Positions 15,999 to 25,348 of a DNA stretch of 64,000 nt are shown here, in pieces. Source of the stretch: G965237725 sp965237725 (GTDB lineage Bacteria > Pseudomonadota > Gammaproteobacteria > Arenicellales > Poriferihabitantaceae). The DNA lies in contig OZ250151.1 in the NCBI GenBank assembly GCA_965237725.1, positions 372,001 through 436,000 on the forward strand, read 5' to 3'. The notes under the pieces were generated by a model. That model saw only the letters and a program-made list of their open reading frames with translations, was not told the DNA's origin and did no database searches. Both the position numbers and the translations under genes were made by a program. Numbering within the stretch: the first letter of the stretch is position 1; every line of letters begins with the position of its first letter.

Positions 15999-17894
15999 CT
16001 AGCTGATTTTTAAGCAATTCGAAATGAATTGTTCAACCGGCATGGACCCCAGGTCTTCTCCACCTTGCGTTCGAACGGCGATGGATTTGTTTTCAACTTC
16101 CCGATCACCCGCAACCAGCAGATAAGGGATTCGTTGTAATGTGTGCTCGCGGATTTTAAAGCCGATCTTTTCGTTTCTCAAGTCCGATTCGACTCTGTAG
16201 CCCTGTTTTTTCAAGGTTTTCTCTATTTCTTCCACATATGCCATGTGTTTGTCGGTGATATTCATCACAACCGCCTGAACCGGCGCCAGCCATGCCGGAA
16301 ATTTTCCTTCCCAATGTTCGATTAATATTCCAATGAAACGCTCCATGGAACCAAGCAGTGCGCGGTGTAACATCACCGGAACTTTACGCGATCCATCTTC
16401 ATCGACGAACTGCGCGTCTAACCTGACCGGCATGGAAAAATCAACCTGCATGGTGCCACACTGCCATATCCGACCAATACTATCTTTCAAAGAGAACTCA
16501 ATTTTTGGTCCGTAGAACGCACCCTCGCCTTGGAGAATTTCATAAGGCAAGTTTTTGTCGTCCAGTGCCTTGGCCAGAGCGACTTCAGCCTTATCCCAAT
16601 CTTCATCGGTACCCACCCTGTTTTCCGGGCGAGTAGATAGTCGGTAAATGACTTCGGGAAAACCAAGTTCATTATAAACGTGATGTAAAAAGTCGATGAA
16701 ATCACCCACTTCTTGTTGCACTTGATCCTCTGTGCAGAATATATGTCCGTCATCCTGGACAAAACCGCGAACCCGCATCAGGCCGTGTAATGAACCAGAA
16801 AGTTCATTGCGATGACAGGATCCAAACTCTGCCAGTCGCAAAGGCAAATCACGATAACTTTTTAAACCCTGATTAAAAACCTGAACGTGGCAGGGACAAT
16901 TCATCGGTTTGAGTGCAAAATTCCGACCTTCAGATTCCACAGAAAACATGTCGTCACCAAATTTCTCCGCATGACCAGAACGTTCCCATAGCGAAAAGTC
17001 CACTACTTCCGGCGTATTAATTTCCTTGTACCCACGCTTGTTCTGCTCTTTACGCATATACTGCTGCAAAATTTGATACAGGGCCCAGCCTTTGGGATGC
17101 CAGAACACCATGCCAGGTGCTTCTTCTTGCATGTGAAATAAATTCAGTTGCTTGGCCAGCTTTCTATGATCGCGTTTTTCTGCTTCTTCCAGCAATAGCA
17201 GATGGGCCTGCAATTGTTTTTTGTCTGCCCATGCTGTGCCGTAGATACGTTGCAACATTTCATTGTTAGAATCGCCGCGCCAATAGGCCCCGGCGAGCTT
17301 CATTAACTTGAATGCTTTGAGATGCCCCGTGCTCGGAACATGGGGTCCGCGGCATAAATCGATAAAATCATTTTGACCGTACAGACTGACGTCCTCATTC
17401 TCGGGAATGCTCTGAATAATTTCTGCCTTGTAGATTTCGCCCTGCTCTTTGAAATAAGCCACCGCGTCATCGCGTTGCATCACCGACCGCTCAACCGGAT
17501 AGTCTGCTTTTGCCAATTCGGTCATACGCTTCTCAATTGCCGCAAGATCTCCTTCGGAAAATCCAGGCCCATAGGCAAAATCATAATAAAAGCCATTTTC
17601 GATAACCGGGCCAATGGTGACCTGGGCTAAGGGGTAAAGTTGTTTGACTGCCTGGGCCAGTAAATGGGCGGTAGAGTGACGAATCACTTCCAGGCCATCT
17701 TCATCTTTGGCGGTAATGATGGCCAGCTCGCAATTGCTATCGAGCAATGTGCTGGTGTCTTTGACTTCACCGTTAACTTTACCCGCCAACGCGGCTTTGG
17801 CAAGACCCGGGCCAATATCTGCCGCAACTTCGGCGATGGTTATTGGATTATCAAAAGAACGGATGGATCCGTCGGGGAGGGATATTTCGGGCAT
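15999..17894 (-). CDS. thrS: threonine-tRNA ligase
   Basis: The 631-aa class II synthetase has an N-terminal TGS domain (1-60), an editing domain with HSTAHLLAQAVKQL, and a catalytic core with zinc ligands in the NCPCH region (PMNCPCHVQVF) and motif 2 (FGSCHRNELSG). An anticodon-binding domain follows. A ribosome-binding site AAAGG precedes the ATG. The length is close to the E. coli enzyme (642 aa). It opens the conserved thrS-infC run. Confidence 0.97.
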   Translation of the reverse strand: MPEISLPDGSIRSFDNPITIAEVAADIGPGLAKAALAGKVNGEVKDTSTLLDSNCELAIITAKDEDGLEVIRHSTAHLLAQAVKQLYPLAQVTIGPVIENGFYYDFAYGPGFSEGDLAAIEKRMTELAKADYPVERSVMQRDDAVAYFKEQGEIYKAEIIQSIPENEDVSLYGQNDFIDLCRGPHVPSTGHLKAFKLMKLAGAYWRGDSNNEMLQRIYGTAWADKKQLQAHLLLLEEAEKRDHRKLAKQLNLFHMQEEAPGMVFWHPKGWALYQILQQYMRKEQNKRGYKEINTPEVVDFSLWERSGHAEKFGDDMFSVESEGRNFALKPMNCPCHVQVFNQGLKSYRDLPLRLAEFGSCHRNELSGSLHGLMRVRGFVQDDGHIFCTEDQVQQEVGDFIDFLHHVYNELGFPEVIYRLSTRPENRVGTDEDWDKAEVALAKALDDKNLPYEILQGEGAFYGPKIEFSLKDSIGRIWQCGTMQVDFSMPVRLDAQFVDEDGSRKVPVMLHRALLGSMERFIGILIEHWEGKFPAWLAPVQAVVMNITDKHMAYVEEIEKTLKKQGYRVESDLRNEKIGFKIREHTLQRIPYLLVAGDREVENKSIAVRTQGGEDLGSMPVEQFISNCLKIS

Positions 17895-18396
17895 ATCTAA
17901 ATTACCTTTTCAGTGGCGTTCCATACCAAAGAACGCATGTTAATTTAATCAACAATCAGCAATCCGTCCTGGATTATCTGAATTTGCTTGGCACGAGTGG
18001 ATTCGAACCACCGAACCCCATGCATCAGTCTTGCTCACATGTACAGCAAGCGGCGGATTATAAGGGAAAACCGAATTAAAGTGGTGCTATCAATTTTCTT
18101 CCCTATAACACCCGAACCATTTATAAATCGGTTACAAATTACTTACTTCCCGCATCTGCATGCTGGGGCAAAAGTACGGATTTCACAACTGGTTTTAGCC
18201 ATTTGACGGGCTTGATTGTACTATTAAACAGTGACGTTAGATTGCTAATCATAAAATCTGGGTTTTTGCTGGTCTTAGTATTTACTTTCATTAGAATTTC
18301 TCAATAAATGTTGAAACAGTGTATCGTATCCAACAAAAATTATACACCAAACCTTTTGGCGAAGATGGATTTAATGATCAGATTGAGATACAGAAG
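17895..18396. other. thrS upstream region and tRNA remnant
   Basis: This 502-bp gap holds the thrS promoter region and, at 17990-18014, the tRNA-Val-like fragment. The remainder, before the formyltransferase gene, shows no gene or clear repeat. Confidence 0.5.
17990..18014 (-). repeat. copy of tRNA-Val 3' end
   Basis: These 25 bases are identical to 21395-21419, the T arm and 3' acceptor strand of the intact tRNA-Val. No D arm or anticodon arm follows. The same-orientation copy on the 3' side of the tRNA suggests that 18015-21389 entered by integration at this tRNA. The repeat is short, and T-arm sequences are shared among tRNAs, so this is weaker than the tRNA-Pro case. Confidence 0.6.
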
Positions 18397-19374
18397 ATGG
18401 TAAAAAAATTTGTCATTTTTTGTGATAGCTCACCCTGGGAGCCTTCAATACTTCTTGATGGGGTCTGTCACGCCATATCAAAAAGAAAGGATATGGAAAT
18501 AGCTGCAGTGGTAATGCTCAGCCATCCCTGTTCGTTAAAAATGTTATATCGACTATATAGAGCAAAAGTAAACAAGGCACTACGATTAATTTGGAATGGT
18601 CGAGAAAACAATAAAACCCCTACGCCCAAGAATATTTATTTCCTTGCCCGTAAAGCCGGGGCGGATATTGTTGTTCCTGGAAATAACAATGTAAACGATC
18701 CAAAATTTGTTAAGAAATTAAAATCAAAGTATCAACCGAATGTATTGCTGACCTTTTACTTTCCACAAAAATTATCTCCAGAATTACTTGATATTTTTGA
18801 GCAAAAAATAAACTACCACAATGGCCTACTGCCAAATTACCGAGGCATAAAAGCCTCAAGCTGGTCTGTTTACAATGGTGACCCAGTGACGGGGTTCAGT
18901 TTCCACCACATGACAGAAAATTTTGACGATGGACCGGTACTGATCGAAGGCACCATCGAAATTTCAGATAAAGACAATCAATTTACCATCCTGTGTCGAA
19001 AAACCAGCAGTGCGGCAAATAAATTTACTGAATTGTTACAGTGTATAGAGGATAGAAATCCAGGAGTTTCCCAACAAGGAAATGCTAATTATTATTCACT
19101 CAACATGTTTAAAAACATTACCAGCATTTCGGATCCATCCCAATTTTCCCGGCAAGAGCTATTCCGTCGAATTCATGCCTTTGGTATCCTCAAAATAAAA
19201 TTTGGTGAACGATGGATTAATACCCGTATTATGCGCACTATAAAAAATTCGATTTCAAATCAGAGAGGACTGTGTTTTCAAACATCTGATAATTACACAA
19301 TCCGAATACACCGCATTGGGTCTCTTCCAATATCGCTTCACAAACTTCTTAAATGGTCCAATTCAAATTGTTGA
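18397..19374 (+). CDS. formyltransferase-family protein
   Basis: The protein has the formyltetrahydrofolate-dependent transferase core: N139-x-H141 in INYHNGLLPNYRG, then the catalytic Asp region ENFDDGPVL about 37 residues later. It is not Fmt itself: the N-terminus is unusual and the C-terminal ~100 residues are unlike the Fmt tRNA-binding domain. A sugar-amine or other amine acceptor is possible. The ATG at 18397 is preferred over a GTG 26 codons earlier because the upstream residues look unlike a fold start. It stands alone in the tRNA-Val-bounded segment, with AT-rich codon use. Confidence 0.8.
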   Translation: MVKKFVIFCDSSPWEPSILLDGVCHAISKRKDMEIAAVVMLSHPCSLKMLYRLYRAKVNKALRLIWNGRENNKTPTPKNIYFLARKAGADIVVPGNNNVNDPKFVKKLKSKYQPNVLLTFYFPQKLSPELLDIFEQKINYHNGLLPNYRGIKASSWSVYNGDPVTGFSFHHMTENFDDGPVLIEGTIEISDKDNQFTILCRKTSSAANKFTELLQCIEDRNPGVSQQGNANYYSLNMFKNITSISDPSQFSRQELFRRIHAFGILKIKFGERWINTRIMRTIKNSISNQRGLCFQTSDNYTIRIHRIGSLPISLHKLLKWSNSNC

Positions 19375-19568
19375 AAGCTGAATGCAAATAAACGTATTTA
19401 ATTACTGAGCAGGGAAGTCTGCTGAAAAGCGGGTATGTCGATAGTAACGACTGCTTGTTGCCCTCAATGAGCCATACGAGATTTACGGTGATAATTTTTA
19501 ATTTTTATAAAGAGGCCATTCACAACTCTGTATTTTCTAAAAACGTGAAGTATTAGTAAGACACTGAT

Positions 19569-20297
19569 CTATTTTCCTATCTGTCGGCCAAGGGAGTCCC
19601 AGTCATTCCAGCCAGGGAACGAAATTGGACACATTTGCTCAGTTCGTTTCAGTGTGCGGGCTAATGCCGTTTTTTGAGCGTTTAAATGGTGGTGCATCTG
19701 ATCATCGTTTATCGTAGCAAATCCAGAGCTTTGTATACCAAAAGCGAGAAATGGGGGCAGAACCTCAAAGCCCATATAATAAAGCGAGTAATGGGTCGAC
19801 CAGAGCATGACGTCCATGTTTCCTCCACGACCGTTTCCCTGGAAAGTCGCCTCGGGAGCACCTGTGGTAACCGAACACATGGCGCGTCTACCCTTAAAAT
19901 ACCCTCGGTCGTAACGCATTGTGCTGCTATACAGTAAGCCGTTCACAAAGACCCGATCAAACCACCCTTTAAGCATCGCAGGTTGCGCATGCCACCAAAG
20001 TGGAAATTGCAATAAGACAAAATCGGCCCACTCCAACCGTTCGATCTCCCTTACAATGCTATCAGGAAGAGATCTATTCGTACTCGCATGACGTTGTTCA
20101 TCCGCGGCAGAAAACCATTCAGGGTTTCTGCGATCTGTAAAGTGGCTGGCTTTTTCAGATGGATCAAATTCCTCGCCGTAAAGATCGGAAACTTCTACCG
20201 TATGCCCCAACGAGTGCCACGTCTCCACAGAAACATCTTTGAGTGCAGCGTTAAATGACTGGGGTTCGGGATGACAATAGACTATGAGTACATTCAT
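19569..20297 (-). CDS. NAD(P)H quinone oxidoreductase, flavodoxin fold
   Basis: The 242-aa protein matches the NQO/KefF/MdaB group. The FMN/FAD phosphate loop is HPEPQSFNAAL (9-19), FPLWWHAQPAMLKGWFDRV is the typical flavin-ring and dimer region, and MCSVTTGAPE follows. It likely reduces quinones with two electrons, or related electrophiles. A LysR gene is divergent 101 bp away with an inverted repeat between, so induction by that regulator is likely. Confidence 0.9.
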   Translation of the reverse strand: MNVLIVYCHPEPQSFNAALKDVSVETWHSLGHTVEVSDLYGEEFDPSEKASHFTDRRNPEWFSAADEQRHASTNRSLPDSIVREIERLEWADFVLLQFPLWWHAQPAMLKGWFDRVFVNGLLYSSTMRYDRGYFKGRRAMCSVTTGAPEATFQGNGRGGNMDVMLWSTHYSLYYMGFEVLPPFLAFGIQSSGFATINDDQMHHHLNAQKTALARTLKRTEQMCPISFPGWNDWDSLGRQIGK

Positions 20298-20320
20298 GAT
20301 TCTGATGATTAGCAGGGAAG

Positions 20321-20362
20321 TTACAATTACCGTTAACTAATAATATCTGTACATAATTGTAA
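20321..20362. promoter_or_regulatory. inverted repeat in divergent LysR region
   Basis: TTACAATTA (20321-20329) and TAATTGTAA (20354-20362) form a perfect 9-bp inverted repeat spaced by 24 bp between the divergent quinone reductase and LysR genes. It is a candidate LysR operator. Confidence 0.5.
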
Positions 20363-20398
20363 TGTAACTGGCAATATTTGTACGTTAGAATTGCAAAT

Positions 20399-21292
20399 AT
20401 GAACAGTAAATTACATTGGAACGATCTTCAACTTGTGTTGAGTGTCGCTGATACAGGAACCCTTATTGGTGCTGCGGAACATCTGGAAGTTAGTCACGCG
20501 ACTGTATCAAGACGTCTATCGGCAATCGAAAACAGGCTAAAGGTCAAATTGTTTAATCGCGGAAGATCAGGCTGTGTACCGACCCTGGCTGGTGAAGAGT
20601 TAACAGCCACTGCCCAACATTTAAAATCCCATGTCGCGGAGGTAGAGCGCCGCATAATCGGGCGAGACCTCGACCTATCTGGTGTTATTCGGATTACAAC
20701 CCTCGACTCACTGTTGGTTGGTCTTTTAAATCCGTTATTTTTCAATTTTCAAGCCGAGCACCCAAAAATCAATCTGGAAGTCTCTCTGTCAAATCAGCTA
20801 TTCAGCTTGTCAAAACATGAAGCCGACATTGCTATTCGTCCCACACTCAATCCAGATGAAACATTGTATGGTCGCAAGGTAGGAACACTTACTTATGCAG
20901 TGTACGGTCAAGATCAATTAATTTCACAATCAACGGAGCCGATAAATATCAGCGATATGAATTGGCTGGGTCCGGACAAAGCCATGATCTACCCAGCTCT
21001 CGAAAAATGGATGGATGAGAGAAATCTGGACCGCTGTTGTCGATTTCGCACCAACAGTGTATTAGGTTTGTATTCGGCAGCAAGAGAAAGGCTCGGACTG
21101 GCTGTACTGCCTTGTTATCTAGGAGAGCCCGATACGAAACTGACACGAATCGGTGGCGTTATACCTGAAATGACGATAGATCTATGGGTATTAACTCATA
21201 GGGATATGAAAAAGTCTGCACGAATAAAAACTTTAATCAAGTTTCTGAGTGAAAATGTTGATAAGCAGATAAATAGATTTAGCTTACAGTGA
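20399..21292 (+). CDS. LysR-family transcriptional regulator
   Basis: The 297-aa protein has an N-terminal winged HTH (WNDLQLVLSVADTGTLIGAA then SHATVSRRLSAIENRL) and a LysR substrate-binding domain. The ATG at 20399 is chosen over a TTG seven codons upstream because family members start a few residues before the first helix. It is divergent from the quinone reductase gene, its probable target. Confidence 0.92.
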   Translation: MNSKLHWNDLQLVLSVADTGTLIGAAEHLEVSHATVSRRLSAIENRLKVKLFNRGRSGCVPTLAGEELTATAQHLKSHVAEVERRIIGRDLDLSGVIRITTLDSLLVGLLNPLFFNFQAEHPKINLEVSLSNQLFSLSKHEADIAIRPTLNPDETLYGRKVGTLTYAVYGQDQLISQSTEPINISDMNWLGPDKAMIYPALEKWMDERNLDRCCRFRTNSVLGLYSAARERLGLAVLPCYLGEPDTKLTRIGGVIPEMTIDLWVLTHRDMKKSARIKTLIKFLSENVDKQINRFSLQ

Positions 21293-21389
21293 TTACAACT
21301 AAACCCGGATCGGTTTACCAAAAATAATACAAATGATTTTTCACCAATTCCAAACTAATGCCATATCTATTTGATTTTAATGAAGAAAT

Positions 21390-21466
21390 TGGTAGGCACG
21401 AGTGGATTCGAACCACCGACCCCCACCATGTCAAGGTGGTGCTCTAACCAACTGAGCTACGCGCCT
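21390..21466 (-). tRNA. tRNA-Val (anticodon GAC)
   Basis: The reverse complement gives a complete 77-nt tRNA: acceptor AGGCGCG pairing with CGTGCCT, D arm GTAGCTCAGTTGGTTAGAGC, anticodon stem CCACC with loop containing GAC, T arm GGTTCGAATCC, and encoded CCA at 21390-21392. It is very similar in its arms to E. coli tRNA-Val(GAC). Confidence 0.95.
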
Positions 21467-21616
21467 GCAATAAGCGCGGAGTTTACACATTGTGGATGGC
21501 TAATTCAATTATATAGCACATCAGCTTTTCTGTTTTAACACTACAATATTGACCCTGGTCACTGTAGAATTCGCAATGAAAAGATTAACCGATGACACCT
21601 GTTGAGGAGCTTTATA

Positions 21617-22075
21617 ATGAATAAAAAGTTGCGACGAAAATTATTACAAGGCATGGCAATCGCCCTGCCCGCAACATGGTCTACCCCAGTAGTCAAATCC
21701 ATTATTATTCCCGCTCATGCCTTCACCTCATTTCGTAATTGTGATGGCGTATTTTGCGACCTTGGATTCAGCAGCGATGTTGCGGGATCAGCCTCAGTTA
21801 TAAACGGACTTTTAACGATGATTGGAATTGCAGACACCGTGCCCAACGGTTGGTCGGGATCTGGCATTGTATTAGCTGATGGCACATTTAACATCGATAT
21901 CACATTCGAAAATCCAAACGTCGATATAAATGGCGCCAGAGGTTCGGTTGCTGACGATTGTTCTTCCATTAGCGGTGAATTTCTATTTAATGGACAGCCA
22001 TTAAATACTGCAATTACCTTCAGCGGCAATTTATCTGGTGGTGCAACCAGCATTGACGATTGTGATTTGTGCTAG
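21617..22075 (+). CDS. small exported Cys-containing protein
   Basis: The 152-aa protein of unknown function starts at the ATG after GAGGAGC. The leader reads LRRKLLQG, then ATWSTPVVKSIIIPAHA, so export and cleavage after AHA (residue 35) are likely. This W..PVV.S...PAHA leader type recurs on otherwise unrelated short proteins in gammaproteobacteria. The mature part is Gly/Asn/Asp-rich, probably beta-sandwich-like, with cysteines at NCDGVFC and DDCDLC at the extreme C-terminus, which suggests disulphides. Nothing nearby explains its role. Confidence 0.7.
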   Translation: MNKKLRRKLLQGMAIALPATWSTPVVKSIIIPAHAFTSFRNCDGVFCDLGFSSDVAGSASVINGLLTMIGIADTVPNGWSGSGIVLADGTFNIDITFENPNVDINGARGSVADDCSSISGEFLFNGQPLNTAITFSGNLSGGATSIDDCDLC

Positions 22076-22978
22076 CCCCCTAGGGTTGAATGATTATTTG
22101 GCGACGCTTTTATCATTGTAATCAAGAATTAAGCTTGATATAGTCGCCCGGTCGCTTTGGACAAGGGTACACGGAATACAGGGCCACAGGATTACAGTAT
22201 TGACTGAATGTTGAATTCGCCTTGGTATTAAGGTTTGGATTGAAATTAGATGCAAATCACCGGTAATTTAATTGTTGAACCGAAGGTTCAAGCCAGAAAT
22301 TCCCAAGATTTAAGTGTATTTACTGGAATTTCTGTCCTACCCGCCATTGGACAAAAGAAAAATTTTTATCTGCGCTCATAAAATTTTGACGCAGAATATT
22401 GGGCGGTGGCGCTCAATACAGGACCCGAGAAGGGTTAAGAGGTATTAAGAAATAAGCTGCCCTGGATTTAGAAAACTTGCCATTGGCCAGTTACTCCAGG
22501 GAATAAAGAACCGGAAATTGTTTTCTCGATTTAATCGTATCCGCCGGGATGACCACTAAGGTATCCATTATGGCGTGGATGATGTTTATCGAATGATCCA
22601 TTGATAACCGACGTAAGGAAAAAGAAATTTAATTGTTATTATTCAATAAGTTATCTGATTAATTGACCAGATAACTCGAATATTGACCGACCCGTCGCGA
22701 TGGATAAACTCGGAGTTATTGCATGATCCATATGCAATTTAAGGATTCCAAAACGAATTAAATTTGTTTTGTAATTTACCCTCGGGAAACCCAAAGGTCT
22801 CTTTAAGATGGGACTAAAGTAACTTTCTGGTTCCACCTCTTTTATTCTCAGTTCTGCTGTCGCCACCGTGTTTTAGATTCGATCTGCCTGATAGATATCA
22901 GTGCAGGCTTTAAACACAGTCCAGCGGGTTTTGCTATCAGTTTATGATGCAAGCCTGCAGGGCAAAAGGAAAAATAAA
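22076..22978. other. long rne leader region
   Basis: I see no gene in these 903 bp. Several perfect stems occur: TTGAACC/GGTTCAA (22275-22291, 3-nt loop), CAGAAATTCC/GGAATTTCTG (22294-22334), and AGTTATCTG/CAGATAACT (22649-22676, 10-nt loop). In E. coli the long rne 5' UTR forms stem-loops that RNase E binds for autoregulation; a similar role here is inference. Confidence 0.5.
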
Positions 22979-25246
22979 ATGAAAAGAATGTTATTTAATG
23001 CGACTCACGCCGAAGAGCTGAGAGTTGCTATTGTAGACGGACAGAAACTGATCGATCTTGATCTTGAATCTGCTATTCGGTCGGAGAAAAAAGGCAATAT
23101 CTACAAAGGTGTTATCACCAAAGTTGAACCCAGCCTTGAAGCCTGTTTTGTGGACTATGGTGCAGAAAAACAAGGCTTTTTGCCTATGAAGGAAATTTAT
23201 CGGGAATACTTCGGTAAATACGATTCCAAGACAGCGATTACCAATGTAAGAATCGATTCGGTGATCAAGGAAGGTCAGGAAATGATTGTTCAGGTCGATA
23301 AAGACGAACGGGGCTCCAAGGGTGCTGCACTGACTACCTTTATCAGCCTGGCCGGTCGATTTCTGGTGTTAATGCCAAACAATCCAAAAGGTGGCGGGAT
23401 TTCCCGGAGAATAGCCGGTGATGAACGTAGTGAATTGAGAGAAGTTCTGGCCAATTTGAATGTGGATTCCAGACATTCGTTAATTGCACGGACGGAAGGC
23501 ATTGGCCGTAGCGAAAGCGAGTTACAGTGGGACCTGGACTTTTTAGTAAAGCTCTGGGATACCATTGAGCAATCTTCAACTGGCACCAAAGCGCCGTTTC
23601 TGATTTATCAGGAAAGCAATCTCATCGTTAGATCCATCCGTGATCACCTTTCTCAGGACATTTCAGAAATTATTGTGGACGACACCGAAGTGTATGAACG
23701 TGCAAAACGTTTTATCAACCAGGTCATGCCACAAAATCTGTACAAGCTGAAGTTATACGATGATAGCGTCCCATTGTTTTCAAGATATCAAATCGAAGGT
23801 CAGATTGAATCTGCATTTAACCGCGAAGTAAATCTTCCCCTGGGAGGGTCAATCGCCATTGACCATACGGAAGCATTGATTTCTATAGATGTCAATTCTG
23901 CTCGTGCGACCAAGGGAAGTGACATCGAAGAAACCGCATTACAAACTAATCTCGAAGCGGTGGACGAAATTGCCCGACAGCTGAAAATCCGGGACATGGG
24001 TGGATTAATTGTCATTGATTTAATCGATATGACCGTGAATCGTAACCAGCGCGCAGTAGAAACTCGCCTAAAAGATGCTTTACAGGCAGATCGAGCACGG
24101 GTCCAAGTCGGTCATATCTCTCGATTTGGTTTGCTGGAAATGTCACGACAACGCTTGCGCTCTTCCATCAGCGAAGCCAATTACCGAACCTGCCCGCGCT
24201 GCGAAGGTATGGGTACAATCCGAAGCGTTGTATCATCTTCTTTGAACCTGCTACGCATAATCGAAGACGAGGCGCTAAAGGAAAACACCGAAGCCATACA
24301 GGTAGTTCTGCCATTGGACATGGCAACCTATTTGTTAAATGAAAAGCGTCACGAGCTGGGGCAACTCGAGTCCCGGCTGGCATCGAGAATAATTATTATT
24401 CCTTCTGACGAATTGGCTAGCCCACACTTCCAGATCAAACGATTGAAGAGTGAAGAGCTCGATGAAATTTCCAGTATGGCCAGCTACCAGCAGAAAATCG
24501 AACTAGATGGATCTGATGAAGAAACTCAGAAAAAACATAACGCGATTAAAGCTGAAGCGGCATTAGTCCAACTCGACGAAATCGATCACGCTGCACCTCC
24601 GGCCCAGCAGGCACAACAAAATATCAATTCAGCACCGCAAAAACCAGGAATTTTTCGCCGCTTGTTTCAGGCGCTATTCGGCAAAGGCACCGAACCGGAA
24701 AAACCTAGCGGAGTCAAACCAAATAGAAGTGGTGGACAAAACCGCAGGCCTAACCAGAATCGATCCGGGGATAATCAGAGCAGAGGCCGTGGTCGTAGTA
24801 ACAATCAGCAAAACCGCGGCCAGCGCAAACCCGAGAACCGAAATTCTGGAGCAGATAAATCGAGCAGACATTCTCAAAAATCGACCCAGGAACATCGCTC
24901 CAGCAATGCGGGCCGATCCGGACAAAATAAATCCAGCACAACGAACCGTAAACCGAGAACCAAAAATCCTGCGGCTAATCCAGATCGATTTAATCCGGAG
25001 GCATCGCCAAATACACCGCAGAGCCAGGAATCCAGGCCACCAAGACCGCCTAGGCAGCCCAGATCATCCGCACAAAAAAAATCGGCTGACCCAGGTGCAC
25101 CAAAACCACGTCGACCTTCTGGTGGGCGAAAAAATCAAAGCAATAGTTCATCACGTCAAAACAAGGTAAGCATTGGCCCCACTATCGATCTGCCAAAAGA
25201 CCTTCCCAAAGATATTCCGGACGATATTGGTAATCGAAAAACATAA
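22979..25246 (+). CDS. rne: ribonuclease E
   Basis: RNase E cuts single-stranded AU-rich RNA and scaffolds the degradosome. The S1 domain (about 38-120), the DNase-I-like catalytic pair Asp304 (ISIDVNSAR) and Asp347 (VIDLIDM), and the zinc link C405/C408 (CPRCEGMG) all align with E. coli numbering within one residue. This fixes the ATG at 22979, preceded by AAGGA. At 755 aa the disordered C-terminal half is shorter than in E. coli (1061 aa) but keeps an Arg/Asn/Gln/Pro-rich stretch from about 590. A last segment alternates DLPKD and DIPDD. Confidence 0.95.
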   Translation: MKRMLFNATHAEELRVAIVDGQKLIDLDLESAIRSEKKGNIYKGVITKVEPSLEACFVDYGAEKQGFLPMKEIYREYFGKYDSKTAITNVRIDSVIKEGQEMIVQVDKDERGSKGAALTTFISLAGRFLVLMPNNPKGGGISRRIAGDERSELREVLANLNVDSRHSLIARTEGIGRSESELQWDLDFLVKLWDTIEQSSTGTKAPFLIYQESNLIVRSIRDHLSQDISEIIVDDTEVYERAKRFINQVMPQNLYKLKLYDDSVPLFSRYQIEGQIESAFNREVNLPLGGSIAIDHTEALISIDVNSARATKGSDIEETALQTNLEAVDEIARQLKIRDMGGLIVIDLIDMTVNRNQRAVETRLKDALQADRARVQVGHISRFGLLEMSRQRLRSSISEANYRTCPRCEGMGTIRSVVSSSLNLLRIIEDEALKENTEAIQVVLPLDMATYLLNEKRHELGQLESRLASRIIIIPSDELASPHFQIKRLKSEELDEISSMASYQQKIELDGSDEETQKKHNAIKAEAALVQLDEIDHAAPPAQQAQQNINSAPQKPGIFRRLFQALFGKGTEPEKPSGVKPNRSGGQNRRPNQNRSGDNQSRGRGRSNNQQNRGQRKPENRNSGADKSSRHSQKSTQEHRSSNAGRSGQNKSSTTNRKPRTKNPAANPDRFNPEASPNTPQSQESRPPRPPRQPRSSAQKKSADPGAPKPRRPSGGRKNQSNSSSRQNKVSIGPTIDLPKDLPKDIPDDIGNRKT

Positions 25247-25283
25247 GATTCCTGAGCATTTATTAATCTGAAGGCATCTAGGC

Positions 25284-25345
25284 ACGACCTCGCTCAGATA
25301 CGACTTCGCTCAATTACGGCTACGCAGACACGGCCTTGCTCCTAG
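25284..25345. repeat. degenerate 16-bp tandem repeat
   Basis: About four imperfect units start at 25284, 25300, 25316 and 25330 with the pattern ACG(A/G)C..CGCTCA. They fill the short gap between the convergent rne and rlmD genes. No terminator-like stem with a T-run was seen there. Confidence 0.5.
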
Positions 25346-25348
25346 ACT

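Noticed and set aside
17988..18070. A tRNA gene upstream of thrS
   Set aside because: The T arm and 3' acceptor are present, but the following bases do not form an anticodon or D arm.
22651..22866. Small minus-strand gene in the rne leader
   Set aside because: There is no ribosome-binding site and the composition is unlike a protein; it overlaps the inverted repeats of the leader.
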